A DNA stretch of 64,000 nt from Bin87 sp965222895 (GTDB lineage Bacteria; Chloroflexota; Dehalococcoidia; Lucifugimonadales; UBA3495), in NCBI GenBank assembly GCA_965222895.1, contig CBDCVB010000002.1:1860001-1924000 (forward strand), written 5' to 3'. Below the pieces are notes generated by a model that did not search any database, had not been told where the DNA came from, and was given only the letters and a program-made list of their open reading frames with translations. Shown in pieces: positions 9,299 through 17,791 of the stretch. Made by a program: the position numbers and the translations under genes. The stretch's first letter is position 1. Every line of letters begins with the position of its first letter.

Positions 9299-9871
9299 AT
9301 GCCCTCAGACGACTCTGCAACCACCAGAAGCTCATTACCCGTTTTCGATAACCACCACGGGCGCCCCGACGATTGGCCCGGACTGGTGGTTGATGGATTG
9401 GTAACCCGGCCCAGACGCTACTCCGCATCCGACCTGGTTCGGTTGACCGACCGCGCCATCACGGACGATTTCCGATGCGTTGAGGGTTGGAAAGTGGCCG
9501 ACCAGCAATGGGAAGGTGTGCCCCTGCAAACTCTGCTCAACGACGCCGGCGTATCGCAGCGCGCTCGCTACGCGGCAATATCGGCCGCCGACTATACTAT
9601 TGCCGTAGAGTTGCCGGGCGCCGTGCCGTTGGCCGGAGCCGCGCAGTTGGCCGGAGCTGAAGCCAGCGAGGTATTGCTCGCCACGCGGCTGAACGGCGCA
9701 CCGTTGCCGGAACAACACGGTGGGCCCTGCCGCCTGGTGAGCGTCGGGCAAGCCTGCTACGCCAGCATAAAGTGGGTTGACCGGATTACCCTCACCGACC
9801 GGATTCCGGAGGAAACGGCGCAACGCATCGCCATGGAGCGCAACCGTGGGCTCAGTGGTCCAGCTCTTTAA
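9299..9871 (+). CDS. Molybdopterin-dependent oxidoreductase (sulfite oxidase fold)
   Basis: A 190-residue protein made essentially of one oxidoreductase molybdopterin-binding domain. DDFRCVEGW places the Mo-ligating Cys at residue 60; WEGVPLQTLL, PLPEQHGGPCRLV and KWVDRITLTD are also family-typical. It has no Tat signal, unlike periplasmic MsrP/SorA proteins, and no dimerisation domain, so it resembles stand-alone YuiH-type proteins. Start 9299 has AAAGAGG upstream. Its last 20 bp overlap the 3' end of the convergent response regulator gene. The neighbouring CopD-like protein may serve as electron partner (inference). Confidence 0.86.
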   Translation: MPSDDSATTRSSLPVFDNHHGRPDDWPGLVVDGLVTRPRRYSASDLVRLTDRAITDDFRCVEGWKVADQQWEGVPLQTLLNDAGVSQRARYAAISAADYTIAVELPGAVPLAGAAQLAGAEASEVLLATRLNGAPLPEQHGGPCRLVSVGQACYASIKWVDRITLTDRIPEETAQRIAMERNRGLSGPAL

Positions 9872-10562
9872 AACGGTAACCTAGTCCCCGCTCGCTCAAT
9901 ATGTACTCCGGGTTGCGGGGGTCGCGTTCCAGTTTCTGCCTGAGGTAGGTAACGTAAGTGCGGACGTATTGGTGCTCACCCCGGTACTCCGGGCCCCACA
10001 CTCTTTCCAGCAAGTTATCGTGGCTGAGTAGTTGGCCGGAGTTGTTTACCAGCTGATACAGCAGCCGATATTCGGTAGGGCGCAGGTGAACTTTACGCCC
10101 ATCCGTAATCACCATGCTCTGGTCAAAATTTATGGTGAGCCAGTCATCGACCACCACTTCGTGCAGACGCGGCGGGTCCGTCGCCTCAATGCGCCGAAAC
10201 AATGCCCGAATGCGCGATATCAACTCCCGGGGGCTGAACGGCTTGGTCAGGTAGTCGTCGGCGCCGAGGTCGAGACCGGCTACCCGGTCAGCTTCATCTC
10301 CACGCACCGTTACGAAAATTACCGGCACTGATGATTGGCCCCGGATGCGCCGCAAGGTCTCAAAGCCATCCAGTTCGGGCATCATCACGTCCAGCACCAC
10401 CAGGTCGACGGGCCCGCGTTGATCAAGTACCTCCAGCGCTTCCAGCCCATTGCTGGCGGTTTCGACGCGAAAGCCTTCGACTTCCAGATTCATGGCCGTA
10501 AAGCGCACGATGTGCGGCTCATCATCAACCACCAGGATGGTACGGCTCTCGGGTGAGGTCAT
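9852..10562 (-). CDS. OmpR/PhoB-family response regulator
   Basis: A 236-residue two-component regulator. The receiver domain (about 5-120) has the acidic pair DD at 13-14, phospho-acceptor Asp58 in VLDVMMPELDGF, and LTKPFSPREL with the conserved Lys. The C-terminal winged helix (about 140-235) shows LRPTEYRLLYQLVNN, VWGPEYRGEHQYVRTYVTYLRQKL and the final RGLGYRF typical of the family and of KdpE-like regulators. It begins 2 bp after the histidine kinase stop, so the two are translated from one message. A convergent overlap of 20 bp with the molybdopterin gene is seen at its 3' end. Confidence 0.95.
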   Translation of the reverse strand: MTSPESRTILVVDDEPHIVRFTAMNLEVEGFRVETASNGLEALEVLDQRGPVDLVVLDVMMPELDGFETLRRIRGQSSVPVIFVTVRGDEADRVAGLDLGADDYLTKPFSPRELISRIRALFRRIEATDPPRLHEVVVDDWLTINFDQSMVITDGRKVHLRPTEYRLLYQLVNNSGQLLSHDNLLERVWGPEYRGEHQYVRTYVTYLRQKLERDPRNPEYILSERGLGYRFKELDH

Positions 10563-10564
10563 GT

Positions 10565-12142
10565 TTACCGCTCCGGAATATCAGGGAACGTCAACGTAAA
10601 AGCGGAGCCTTGCCCCCGGCTGCTGTCCACGCTGATTTCACCGCCGTGAGCCGTCATTACGGCGTCGCAGATGTACAGGCCAATGCCCATGCCACGGGTT
10701 TGCACCGACACCGGGTTTTGAGATCGGTGGAACCTCTCGAATATGCGGCGGCTCTCCCAACGCGGCACGCCAACACCCGTGTCGGTCACTGTCAAACAAA
10801 CGCGGTTCCCGGCGTCGATAGCGCCGGTTATGTCCACCGGCCCCCCGCCGGGCGAGTACTTCACGGCATTGTCCACCAGGTTAATCAACACCTCTTCCAG
10901 CAGCCCGGGGTCTGCGTATATGGTGGGAAAGTCGGGAGGAAAGGCCACTGTGAACTGGTGAATCCTGGAAGTCGACTGCATTCTGCCGACCACTTTCTCT
11001 GCTAAGGCGGACAACTGCACCGGCTCACAATTCAATGGCAACGCTCCGGTTTCCAGACGCGAGGCCAGCAGCAGCCGGTTCATCAACCGGCTCATATGGT
11101 CGGTTTCTTCTTCAATGGCCTCCATACTGCGCCTCAACGTGGCGGTGTCCCATTCGGCGTCGGCTCGCCCGATGGTGTTGGTGTATCCCTTGATGATGGC
11201 CAGCGGCGTTTGGAGTTGGTGACCGAGCATTGACAAAAACGAAGAACGCATATCCTCCATCTCTCGCACCCGGGTCATATCCCTGACGTTGACCACTGCA
11301 TTCAGAGGCGCCATTTCAGGGGTGCGGACCACCGAATACACTAACGCAACTTCGGTTCGCTGACCGCTGCGGGAAAGCGCGGTGGCAGCCAATTCGGTAA
11401 CGTTGTCGAGATTGGCGTCGGCAGGTTGCACCATCGGGCAACGCCCGGGACAGATCGGACGGCCTTCGCGATCGCGCCAGTTCAGGGCAACCGAGCACGG
11501 CAACCCGAGCAGTTCCTCGCCGGGCCGGCCTAACAATCTTTCCATAGCTGGGTTGACGCTGACGATGCGGCGAAACGCGTCCACCGTGTAAATGCCGTCG
11601 GCGCTGCCTTCCAGTATTGAATCTACCCGTTGCTTCTCCTGCTTGAGCAAATGGGCCAGCCGCGCCGACTGCACTGCGATGGCGGCCTGTTCGGCAAACG
11701 CCGCCAATACGGGCGGGTCCAGTTGGGAGAAGTTGGCCGCCTCGGAGGCCCGCAGCACCAGTATCAATCCGACGGTTTCGCCTCCCGTGCGCAGCGGCAC
11801 CGCCATCACCGGATTTTGCGACTGCCCGGTGGTGGATATGGGCAAGGCCGACTGAGGGAACAACGCAGATAGCAGGGCGAATTGCTCCCGGCTCAATGCC
11901 AGGTCAGGAATGGCTTCATTCAACAGGGGCCGCATTCGGGAGATTTGCCCGGCATCAAGGCCGTAGGAGCCGGTAATGAAGAAACGCCGGCCGGCATCGT
12001 CCCACGTGGCCACTACTGCGGCGCTGCCACCCAGAGCCCGCACCGCATTGCGCAAGATGCTTTCCAGTTCCGGTTGCAGCTCCGGATACTCGTCGCCGCC
12101 GGGGGAGCGCAAAGAAGTGGTTGGGTAATTACCGCTGACCAT
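10565..12142 (-). CDS. GAF-PAS sensor histidine kinase
   Basis: A 525-residue kinase without membrane segments. An N-terminal GAF domain (about 25-165) is followed by a PAS domain (about 172-295), HisKA with His308 in SMLGHQLQTPL, and HATPase_c with NLVDNAVKYS, VTDTGVGVP and GMGIGLYICD. The PAS domain carries several Cys residues (LPCSVALNW at about 216; CPGRCPM at about 231-237), which could bind a metal or sense redox; that is inference. The kinase is cytoplasmic, so the signal is probably intracellular. A 12-bp direct repeat stands just upstream of the start. Confidence 0.94.
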   Translation of the reverse strand: MVSGNYPTTSLRSPGGDEYPELQPELESILRNAVRALGGSAAVVATWDDAGRRFFITGSYGLDAGQISRMRPLLNEAIPDLALSREQFALLSALFPQSALPISTTGQSQNPVMAVPLRTGGETVGLILVLRASEAANFSQLDPPVLAAFAEQAAIAVQSARLAHLLKQEKQRVDSILEGSADGIYTVDAFRRIVSVNPAMERLLGRPGEELLGLPCSVALNWRDREGRPICPGRCPMVQPADANLDNVTELAATALSRSGQRTEVALVYSVVRTPEMAPLNAVVNVRDMTRVREMEDMRSSFLSMLGHQLQTPLAIIKGYTNTIGRADAEWDTATLRRSMEAIEEETDHMSRLMNRLLLASRLETGALPLNCEPVQLSALAEKVVGRMQSTSRIHQFTVAFPPDFPTIYADPGLLEEVLINLVDNAVKYSPGGGPVDITGAIDAGNRVCLTVTDTGVGVPRWESRRIFERFHRSQNPVSVQTRGMGIGLYICDAVMTAHGGEISVDSSRGQGSAFTLTFPDIPER

Positions 12143-12161
12143 TGCAGCACCATCCCTCGTG

Positions 12162-12188
12162 ATTTCCTACGCATATAATTTCCTACGC
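12162..12188 (-). promoter_or_regulatory. Tandem direct repeat upstream of the kinase gene
   Basis: On the minus strand GCGTAGGAAAT occurs twice exactly 16 bp apart (plus-strand positions 12162-12172 and 12178-12188), 20 bp before the kinase start. Spaced direct repeats at this place would suit a regulator site, perhaps autoregulation by the OmpR-type regulator. It lies within the 148-bp gap to fmdB on the other strand and could also affect that promoter. Confidence 0.45.
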
Positions 12189-12290
12189 AATTTTAACATT
12201 AAGCCCATTGGAATACCGACCGGGGTGCGTAACAATTGAAAGACAACGTTAGCGGACGGCCATCCTTCCGCTTGACGGAAGGAGGCAACG

Positions 12291-12476
12291 ATGCCCCGGT
12301 ATGTATACCAGTGCACTTCATGCGAGTACGAGTATGACCAGCGGCAAAGCTTCGGAGCATCCTCGGAAACGGAATGTCCCCAGTGCGCCGGCGTCGCGCG
12401 CCGGAAGTTTCACGCCGTACCGGTAATTTACAAGGGCTCCGGGTTTTACACCACGGACTACGCCAGCAAAAAGTGA
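12291..12476 (+). CDS. FmdB-family zinc-ribbon protein
   Basis: A 61-residue protein of the FmdB/CxxC_CXXC_SSSS family: MPRYVYQCTSCEYEYDQRQS, then ECPQCAG, giving two CxxC pairs for one zinc ribbon, and a tail with GSGFYTTDY typical of the family. GGAAGGAGG is placed 6 nt upstream of ATG. Members are found throughout bacteria with no firm function. The gene lies 70 bp upstream of groES, a common neighbourhood in Chloroflexota, and may be cotranscribed with it. Confidence 0.88.
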   Translation: MPRYVYQCTSCEYEYDQRQSFGASSETECPQCAGVARRKFHAVPVIYKGSGFYTTDYASKK

Positions 12477-12546
12477 ACCCATAAGCGCGGGATGGACAGC
12501 GCGTCCCAGCACCAAATTTCAACATCACACCACAAGGAGGCAATCA

Positions 12547-12837
12547 GTGGCCAATTTCACACCCCTAGGCGAGCGAATCGTCATCAAGCCCATGGAACAG
12601 GAGACCCAAACCCGTGGGGGCATCCTGCTTCCCGATACCGCAAAAGAGAAGCCCCAGGAAGGCGAAGTCGTTGCCGTTGGCTCCGGCCGCGTCGCCGATG
12701 ACGGCAGCCGCATCGCCATGGAACTTACCGTGGGCGATAAGGTCATCTACTCCAAGTATGCCGGAACCGAGTACGAGGACGGCGACGATGAGTACCTGAT
12801 CATGCGCGAATCCGACGTGCTCGCCAAACTTGGCTAG
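12547..12837 (+). CDS. groES: Co-chaperonin GroES
   Basis: A 96-residue Hsp10. It forms the heptameric lid of the GroEL folding chamber. The family pattern is clear: FTPLGERIVIKPMEQE, the mobile loop ETQTRGGILLPDTAKEKPQ, and VIYSKYAGTEYEDGDDEYLIM. It starts at GTG 12547 after AAGGAGG. groEL follows 80 bp downstream. I looked for a CIRCE (HrcA) inverted repeat in the upstream 70 bp and before fmdB and found none. Confidence 0.97.
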   Translation: MANFTPLGERIVIKPMEQETQTRGGILLPDTAKEKPQEGEVVAVGSGRVADDGSRIAMELTVGDKVIYSKYAGTEYEDGDDEYLIMRESDVLAKLG

Positions 12838-12917
12838 CCCCGGGTCGCATTACTGAAACTCTCGTACACACAGGCAATATACCCTTCAATCGCACAACCC
12901 AAACTAGGAGAAAAGCA

Positions 12918-14537
12918 ATGCCCGCAAAGAAGTTGGCATACTCCGAAGACGCTCGTAAGTCGCTGCGAACCGGCATCGACATTCTGGCCGACGCGGTAAA
13001 GATTACCCTGGGCCCCCGTGGCCGCAACGTCGTGCTGGACAAGAAGTTTGGCCCGCCCCAGGTCTGCTCCGACGGCGTGACCATCGCCAAAGAGATTGAG
13101 CTGCCCGACGCTTTCGAGAACATGGGCGCCCAGCTGCTGAAAGAAGCCGCCACCAAGACCAACGACGCCGCCGGCGACGGCACCACTACCAGCATCGTGC
13201 TGTCCCAGGCCATCATTCACGAAGGCTTCAAGAACGTTACGGCCGGCACGAACCCCATGGCCATCAAGCGCGGCATCGAAAGCGCCGTGGGCAGCATCGT
13301 TTCCGAACTGCAGGGCATGTCCCAGCCGGTGGAAACCCGCGAGCGCATCGGCCAGGTAGCCTCCCTGTCCGCCCACGAAGACGCCATCGGTGAGACCATC
13401 GCCGAGGCCATGGAGAAAGTGGGCAAAGACGGCGTCATCACCGTGGAAGAGTCCCGCGGCCTGACCGATGAGATTGAGTACGTTGAGGGGATGCAGGTCG
13501 ACCGCGGCTACATCTCTCCTTACTTCATCACCAACAGCGATCGCATGGAAGCCTCCATCGACGACGTTAGCGTTATCATCACTGACAAGAAGATTTCTGC
13601 CGTAGCCGACCTGGTTCCGGCGTTGGAAAAGCTGCTGCAAGCCGGTCAGAAGAACGTGGTCATCGTTGGTGAGGACATCGACGGCGAAGCGTTGGCCACT
13701 CTGGTAGTCAACAAGCTGCGTGGCATCATGAACGTGCTGGCCGTCAAGGCCCCCGGCTTCGGCGACCGCCGCAAGGCCATGCTGGAAGACATTGCCATCC
13801 TGACCGGCGGAACCGTCATTAGCGAAGAAACCGGCCGCCGTCTGGACTCGGCGACCATCGAGGACTTTGGCCGCGCCCGTCGCATTTCGTCCACCAAGGA
13901 CGACACCACCATCGTGGAAGGCCACGGTTCCGAAGAGGCCATCCAGGCCCGCATCAACCAGATTAAGGCCCAGATCGAAGACACCACCTCCGAGTACGAC
14001 CGCGAAAAGCTGCAAGAGCGGATGGCCAAGCTGTCCGGTGGCGTGGCCGTCATCAAGGTCGGAGCCGCAACCGAGATCGAGCTGAAAGAGCGTAAGGCGC
14101 GTGTGGAAGACGCTTTGTCGGCCACCCGTTCCGCGGTGGAAGAAGGCATCGTTCCTGGCGGCGGAGTCGCTCTGGTGCGTGCCCAACGGGCTCTGGACTC
14201 CATCGAAGGTTTGACGGTCGACGAGTTTGTGGGCGTGAACATCATCCGTCGCGCGCTGGAACAGCCGTTGAAGCTGATCGTGGAGAACGCCGGTTCCGAG
14301 GGAGCCGTTGTGCTCAACCAGGTGCAGCATCAGTCCGATGATTACGGCTACGATGCCGAGCTGGGAGAATTTGGCCCCATGCTCGAACGTGGCATCATCG
14401 ACCCGGTAAAGGTTACGCGCTCCGCATTGCAGAACGCAGCGTCTGTAGCCGCCATGGTACTCACCACCGAATCCATGATTACCGAAATTCCTGAGCCGAT
14501 GTCGGCTGGGGGCGCCCCCCCGCAGATGGATTTCTAA
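12918..14537 (+). CDS. groEL: Chaperonin GroEL
   Basis: A 539-residue Hsp60 chaperonin. The equatorial ATP site motifs ITLGPRGRNVVLDKKFGPP and NDAAGDGTTTSIVL, the apical domain, and GIVPGGGVAL near residue 413 are all present. The C-terminus ends in SAGGAPPQMDF instead of the Gly-Gly-Met repeats seen in E. coli GroEL. Ribosome-binding site AGGAGAA precedes ATG. A strong terminator follows at 14562. A 602-codon frame on the opposite strand is an antisense shadow. Confidence 0.98.
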   Translation: MPAKKLAYSEDARKSLRTGIDILADAVKITLGPRGRNVVLDKKFGPPQVCSDGVTIAKEIELPDAFENMGAQLLKEAATKTNDAAGDGTTTSIVLSQAIIHEGFKNVTAGTNPMAIKRGIESAVGSIVSELQGMSQPVETRERIGQVASLSAHEDAIGETIAEAMEKVGKDGVITVEESRGLTDEIEYVEGMQVDRGYISPYFITNSDRMEASIDDVSVIITDKKISAVADLVPALEKLLQAGQKNVVIVGEDIDGEALATLVVNKLRGIMNVLAVKAPGFGDRRKAMLEDIAILTGGTVISEETGRRLDSATIEDFGRARRISSTKDDTTIVEGHGSEEAIQARINQIKAQIEDTTSEYDREKLQERMAKLSGGVAVIKVGAATEIELKERKARVEDALSATRSAVEEGIVPGGGVALVRAQRALDSIEGLTVDEFVGVNIIRRALEQPLKLIVENAGSEGAVVLNQVQHQSDDYGYDAELGEFGPMLERGIIDPVKVTRSALQNAASVAAMVLTTESMITEIPEPMSAGGAPPQMDF

Positions 14538-14561
14538 ACTAATAGAATCCAGCAGGGAGTC

Positions 14562-14598
14562 AGGCGGGGCGGTCACGATGACCGCCCCGCCTAATTTT
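14562..14598 (+). terminator. Intrinsic terminator after groEL
   Basis: A 14-bp perfect inverted repeat (AGGCGGGGCGGTCA at 14562-14575 and its complement at 14579-14592) followed by AATTTTTCT, about 25 bp after the groEL stop. Confidence 0.9.
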
Positions 14599-14681
14599 TC
14601 TCTGGCCGCCAGCCAGGCCGAAATCAGATTTACCGAGTTCAACAGTTGGGGTATAGTAGCCGTTGCTGAGTCTTCATCCGA

Positions 14682-16103
14682 TTGGCAGCCGCGCTCTCCG
14701 GCTCAAGTTGCTGCATTAGCGAGTGTCCGCTGAAACCGTCCATTACTAGCAGAATCCTAGACTGGCGTCCGCCAACACCCTTCTATTACGGCTGGCTGGT
14801 GCTGGCCATGGGTTCCCTCTCCACCGCAGCCGGTTCCAGCGTGTCCCAGGTGGTGTTCGGAACCATCCAGATTTACATCATTGAAGACACTGGATGGAGC
14901 CTTTCAACCCTGTCAATGGCAGTAACCGCCGGCACCTGGTGCTCGGGGCTCCTGGCCCCATTCGCGGGCCGCTTGGCCGACCGCTACGGCCCCAGGCCGT
15001 TGATGACGATAGGGTTGATTGTCGTCGCCGGTGCGTTATTCGCTCTGTCGTCTGTAAGCACATCCACCCTGTGGCAATTTTTCGCGGCCTACATCATCGG
15101 CCGGGCCATCAGCAACCCCTTCCTCATCGGCCTGGTACCCCGCACCGCTACGGTAAATTTCTTCCGCCGGCGCCGAAACATTACGCTGTCGCTAGCCGGG
15201 ATGTCCCGCCCAATCGGCGGTGCAATCAACATCCAGATAATTTCGCTGATCGCGCTGTCGCACGGCTGGCGCGCATCTTTCAGCTACCTGGCCGTGTTCA
15301 TGTTGATTCTTACCGTACCCGTGTTTTTCATAATGCGGCGGAATCCGGAAGAGATTGGGTTGCTGCCGGACGGCGCCCGCCCCGTCCCGAATCCCGCCCT
15401 ATCGGGCAACGCTCCCGCCGACCGCAGGGCGCCGGTTCGTCCCCCGCCTGATCTGGCGCCTGAATTTAGCTGGACGGTGCGTGAAGCGATACGTACTCGC
15501 GCCTATTGGTGCATTGCCGGCACCGCAATTTTCGCGATTGTAGCCTCGGCAGGAACGGGTTTTATGCTGGTTCTGTTCCTGGTCAGTGAATCGGGACCCG
15601 GTTTGTCAAATCCGCAGGCAACGGGAGTTGGCAGCCTGGGCGCGGTGTTGGCTTTGACCACGCTGATTTGGGGATTCCTGGCGGATAAATTCGGCCCACG
15701 CCAATGTATGATGCTAACAATTACGGGAGCCGTATTGTCCCAACTATTCTTGATGACAGCAGTGGACTCGGTGTTGACAGCATACGCATTCGCCATTCTG
15801 TGGGGGTTCTTCTCCAACACCGTCGGCACGCTGGAACATATGCTGCTGGCTCAGTACTTCGGGCGGGGCTCCTTCGGCGCCATCCTGGGCTCCCTCGGGC
15901 CGATACAAACCACCGCCCTCGGTTTGGCTCCAGTGTTCGGCACCTCCCTCTACGCGACCACCGACAGTTACACCGTAGTATTTAGCGTGCTGGCCGCCAT
16001 GTACGCTGTTGCCGGGTTGTTGATATTCTTCGCCAAAGCGCCCAAACTGCCGCCGCGCGCTCTGGAAACCCCCGCCGCCCAAACGGGCCTGGCGGCGTTA
16101 TAA
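14682..16103 (+). CDS. MFS transporter
   Basis: A major facilitator superfamily permease of about 473 residues with 12 predicted membrane segments. FYYGWLVLAMGSLSTAAG is the first helix; RLADRYGPRP between helices 2 and 3 and FLADKFGPRQ in the second half are the MFS loop signatures. Overall it resembles the oxalate/formate antiporter and monocarboxylate-like group. A hydrophilic central loop (about residues 232-268) is Pro/Arg-rich. The start is uncertain: TTG at 14682 has no ribosome-binding site and a start closer to LDWRPPTPFYYG is possible. Substrate unknown; organic anion export or uptake is the family expectation. Confidence 0.88.
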   Translation: MAAALSGSSCCISECPLKPSITSRILDWRPPTPFYYGWLVLAMGSLSTAAGSSVSQVVFGTIQIYIIEDTGWSLSTLSMAVTAGTWCSGLLAPFAGRLADRYGPRPLMTIGLIVVAGALFALSSVSTSTLWQFFAAYIIGRAISNPFLIGLVPRTATVNFFRRRRNITLSLAGMSRPIGGAINIQIISLIALSHGWRASFSYLAVFMLILTVPVFFIMRRNPEEIGLLPDGARPVPNPALSGNAPADRRAPVRPPPDLAPEFSWTVREAIRTRAYWCIAGTAIFAIVASAGTGFMLVLFLVSESGPGLSNPQATGVGSLGAVLALTTLIWGFLADKFGPRQCMMLTITGAVLSQLFLMTAVDSVLTAYAFAILWGFFSNTVGTLEHMLLAQYFGRGSFGAILGSLGPIQTTALGLAPVFGTSLYATTDSYTVVFSVLAAMYAVAGLLIFFAKAPKLPPRALETPAAQTGLAAL

Positions 16104-16146
16104 TTCGCACGACATTGCCACACGACATTGCCAAAGGAGTAACACC

Positions 16147-16539
16147 ATGCCCGATAAAACCTACATCAATCCCAGCGGCGTCAATGACCCATCCCCGTCC
16201 GGGTTCACCGCAGTCGTCAAGGCCGGCAACACCGTGTATATCGCTGGCATGGTGGCACAAGACGCCAACGGGAACGTCGTTGGCGCCGGAGACGCCGAGG
16301 CGCAGACTCGGCAGATTTGGCGCAACATCGAGGTCGCTATCCAAGCCGCTGGGGGCAGCTTGTCCGACATTGTGAAAACCACTACCTACGTAACAGGCAT
16401 CGAACACGCCGCAGCGGTGCGCGCCGTCCGCGGTGAGTTGTTCGCCAGCAATCCGCCGACCAGCACATTGCTAGTGGTAAGCGAGTTGGCAAACCCGGCT
16501 TACTACGTGGAGATAGAATCCATCGCCGTAATTGGATGA
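16147..16539 (+). CDS. RidA/YjgF-family enamine/imine deaminase
   Basis: A 130-residue RidA-fold protein. Family members hydrolyse reactive enamines and imines made by PLP enzymes. Typical segments are VKAGNTVYIAGMVAQDANGN, IWRNIEVAIQAAGGSLSDIV and ANPAYYVEIESIAVI. The conserved Arg used by true RidA enzymes, normally in a CVR-like segment, is replaced by NPAYYVEIE context here, so it may belong to a divergent Rid subgroup. AAAGGAG lies 8 nt before ATG. It is 43 bp after the MFS gene and may be cotranscribed with it. Confidence 0.9.
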   Translation: MPDKTYINPSGVNDPSPSGFTAVVKAGNTVYIAGMVAQDANGNVVGAGDAEAQTRQIWRNIEVAIQAAGGSLSDIVKTTTYVTGIEHAAAVRAVRGELFASNPPTSTLLVVSELANPAYYVEIESIAVIG

Positions 16540-16588
16540 GGCAGGTTGGAACCACGCGAACCTGCGCACGAAACTGCGGGAACGGCGA

Positions 16589-16861
16589 TTAGTCCGGCTC
16601 TGTGCCGGTTGGCTCCGTCTGTTCCCGCCATTTGCGGTCCTGCAGTACTACCCACATTCGGTGCCAGACCCAACGGCGTTCCGGTTCCTCCAGGCGGCGG
16701 TCTGCCAGCTGTCGAACCGCCAGTATCGCCTGGCCAGCCAGAAATCCCCACTGGCCCGGTTCGTTGCGCATCCAGCCCGCCACCTGCTGGGGGTGAGCAT
16801 CCGCCACCCCCAGCAATACCCGGTCTAATGCGGCTTCTGCGCTCTCGGGGTTTTGCGCCAT
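16589..16861 (-). CDS. Hypothetical protein at the end of the thi operon
   Basis: A 90-residue protein I do not recognise. It is predicted to be mostly helical, Ala/Leu/Trp/Arg-rich, with WGFLAGQAILAVRQLADRRL and ERRWVWHRMWVVLQDRKWREQ. It has no signal peptide and no clear motif. Its ATG lies 4 bp after the thiS stop on the same strand, which argues that it is real and translationally coupled to thiS. No ribosome-binding site of its own is obvious. A role linked to sulfur carrier or thiazole formation is only guilt by association. Confidence 0.6.
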   Translation of the reverse strand: MAQNPESAEAALDRVLLGVADAHPQQVAGWMRNEPGQWGFLAGQAILAVRQLADRRLEEPERRWVWHRMWVVLQDRKWREQTEPTGTEPD

Positions 16862-16865
16862 CCGG

Positions 16866-17069
16866 CTAACCGCCGCCCACTGGCCGCACTATCTCCAGGG
16901 CATCGCCCTCGTGGAGGTGCAGGCCAACGAAATCCTCTTTACGGATTACCTGCCCGTTATAGCCCACCGCGATGAACCGCATATTGACGTCGATGGTGGT
17001 GAGGTAAGACTGCAGGTCCAATCCGTCCACAATTTCCCTGGGTTTGCCGTTTACTTTCAGAGTAATCAT
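16866..17069 (-). CDS. thiS: Thiamine biosynthesis sulfur carrier ThiS
   Basis: A 67-residue ubiquitin-fold sulfur carrier. The C-terminus IVRPVGGG supplies the Gly-Gly tail that is adenylated and thiocarboxylated to deliver sulfur to ThiG. MITLKVNGKPREI is the usual first strand, and LHEGDALEIV precedes the tail. The final residue after GG is an additional Gly, so the exact end differs slightly from the minimal GG. GGAGGTGA is found upstream of ATG 17069. No thiF adenylyltransferase is present in the window. It follows thiE by 10 bp. Confidence 0.93.
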   Translation of the reverse strand: MITLKVNGKPREIVDGLDLQSYLTTIDVNMRFIAVGYNGQVIRKEDFVGLHLHEGDALEIVRPVGGG

Positions 17070-17079
17070 TGCCGACCGG

Positions 17080-17778
17080 TCACCTCCTGTTGTTGCCGGG
17101 CTGATTGGCCGTGAATGTCCGCAGACCTGGATCGCCTTCATTCGAGATGGCATCCAGCATCGCGGATTTCAGATTCCGGGCCGCCATTTGCGGATCTGCG
17201 CTGGCCAACACGCTGGTAATGACGGCTGCCCCGTGCGCGCCAGCCAACATCACGTCACCCACGTTGCTGCTGGTGATCCCGCCGATACCCAATAGCGGCA
17301 ACTGCACGCCGCTGGTTCGGATACGATTCAACAAACCGGGCCCGGACGGTTCTTCACCCGGATGCGACCGCGTGGCGAACATGGTGCCGACGAGCAGAAA
17401 ATCTGCGCCGCCCTCGGCAGCGTGGATAGCGCTTTCGACGGAATGCACGGAACGCCCAATCAAAGCCTGGTAGCCAACCAGGGGCCGAACTGACTCTGTA
17501 GGCATTGCCAGTTCTCCCAGCTGCACGCCTTCGGCCCCACTGGCTACGGCCACGTCAGCTCGTTCGTTAACCACCAGCAGCGCGCAGTCATCGCAAACGC
17601 GGCGCAGTGCAACGGCCAGGTCCAGAATCACACTGCCCGGCAATTCCTTGTCGCGAAGCTGCACCATATCTACGCCGCCCGCGACGGCAGCAGACACACG
17701 CCCTGGAATCTCGTCCGCTGGGCAAACGCCCCGGTCAGTTACCAGGCACAGGCAGGGATACGGCAAGGCCGCCGGCAT
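17080..17778 (-). CDS. thiE: Thiamine-phosphate synthase ThiE
   Basis: A 232-residue TIM-barrel enzyme that joins HMP-pyrophosphate to thiazole phosphate to give thiamine phosphate. Visible are CLVTDRGVCP, MVQLRDKEL (pyrimidine/pyrophosphate-binding region), LLVNERADVAVASGAEGVQLG, IGRSVHSVESAIHA, FLLVGTMFATRSHPG and PLLGIGGITSSNV. Start 17778 gives the family length and lies 13 bp after the thiG stop; the reading frame is open further upstream to 17916 inside thiG. The residues after about 210 (RTFTANQPGNNRR) are a poorly conserved tail. Confidence 0.94.
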   Translation of the reverse strand: MPAALPYPCLCLVTDRGVCPADEIPGRVSAAVAGGVDMVQLRDKELPGSVILDLAVALRRVCDDCALLVVNERADVAVASGAEGVQLGELAMPTESVRPLVGYQALIGRSVHSVESAIHAAEGGADFLLVGTMFATRSHPGEEPSGPGLLNRIRTSGVQLPLLGIGGITSSNVGDVMLAGAHGAAVITSVLASADPQMAARNLKSAMLDAISNEGDPGLRTFTANQPGNNRR

Positions 17779-17791
17779 GAGGAACCACCAA

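Noticed and set aside
12189..12546. CIRCE (HrcA) operator for groES-groEL
   Set aside because: Looked for TTAGCACTC and its complement at 9-bp spacing before fmdB and groES; not found.
12834..14642. 602-codon frame antisense to groEL
   Set aside because: A known artefact of biased codon use in GC-rich groEL genes; composition is dominated by Gly/His/Val with no domain pattern.
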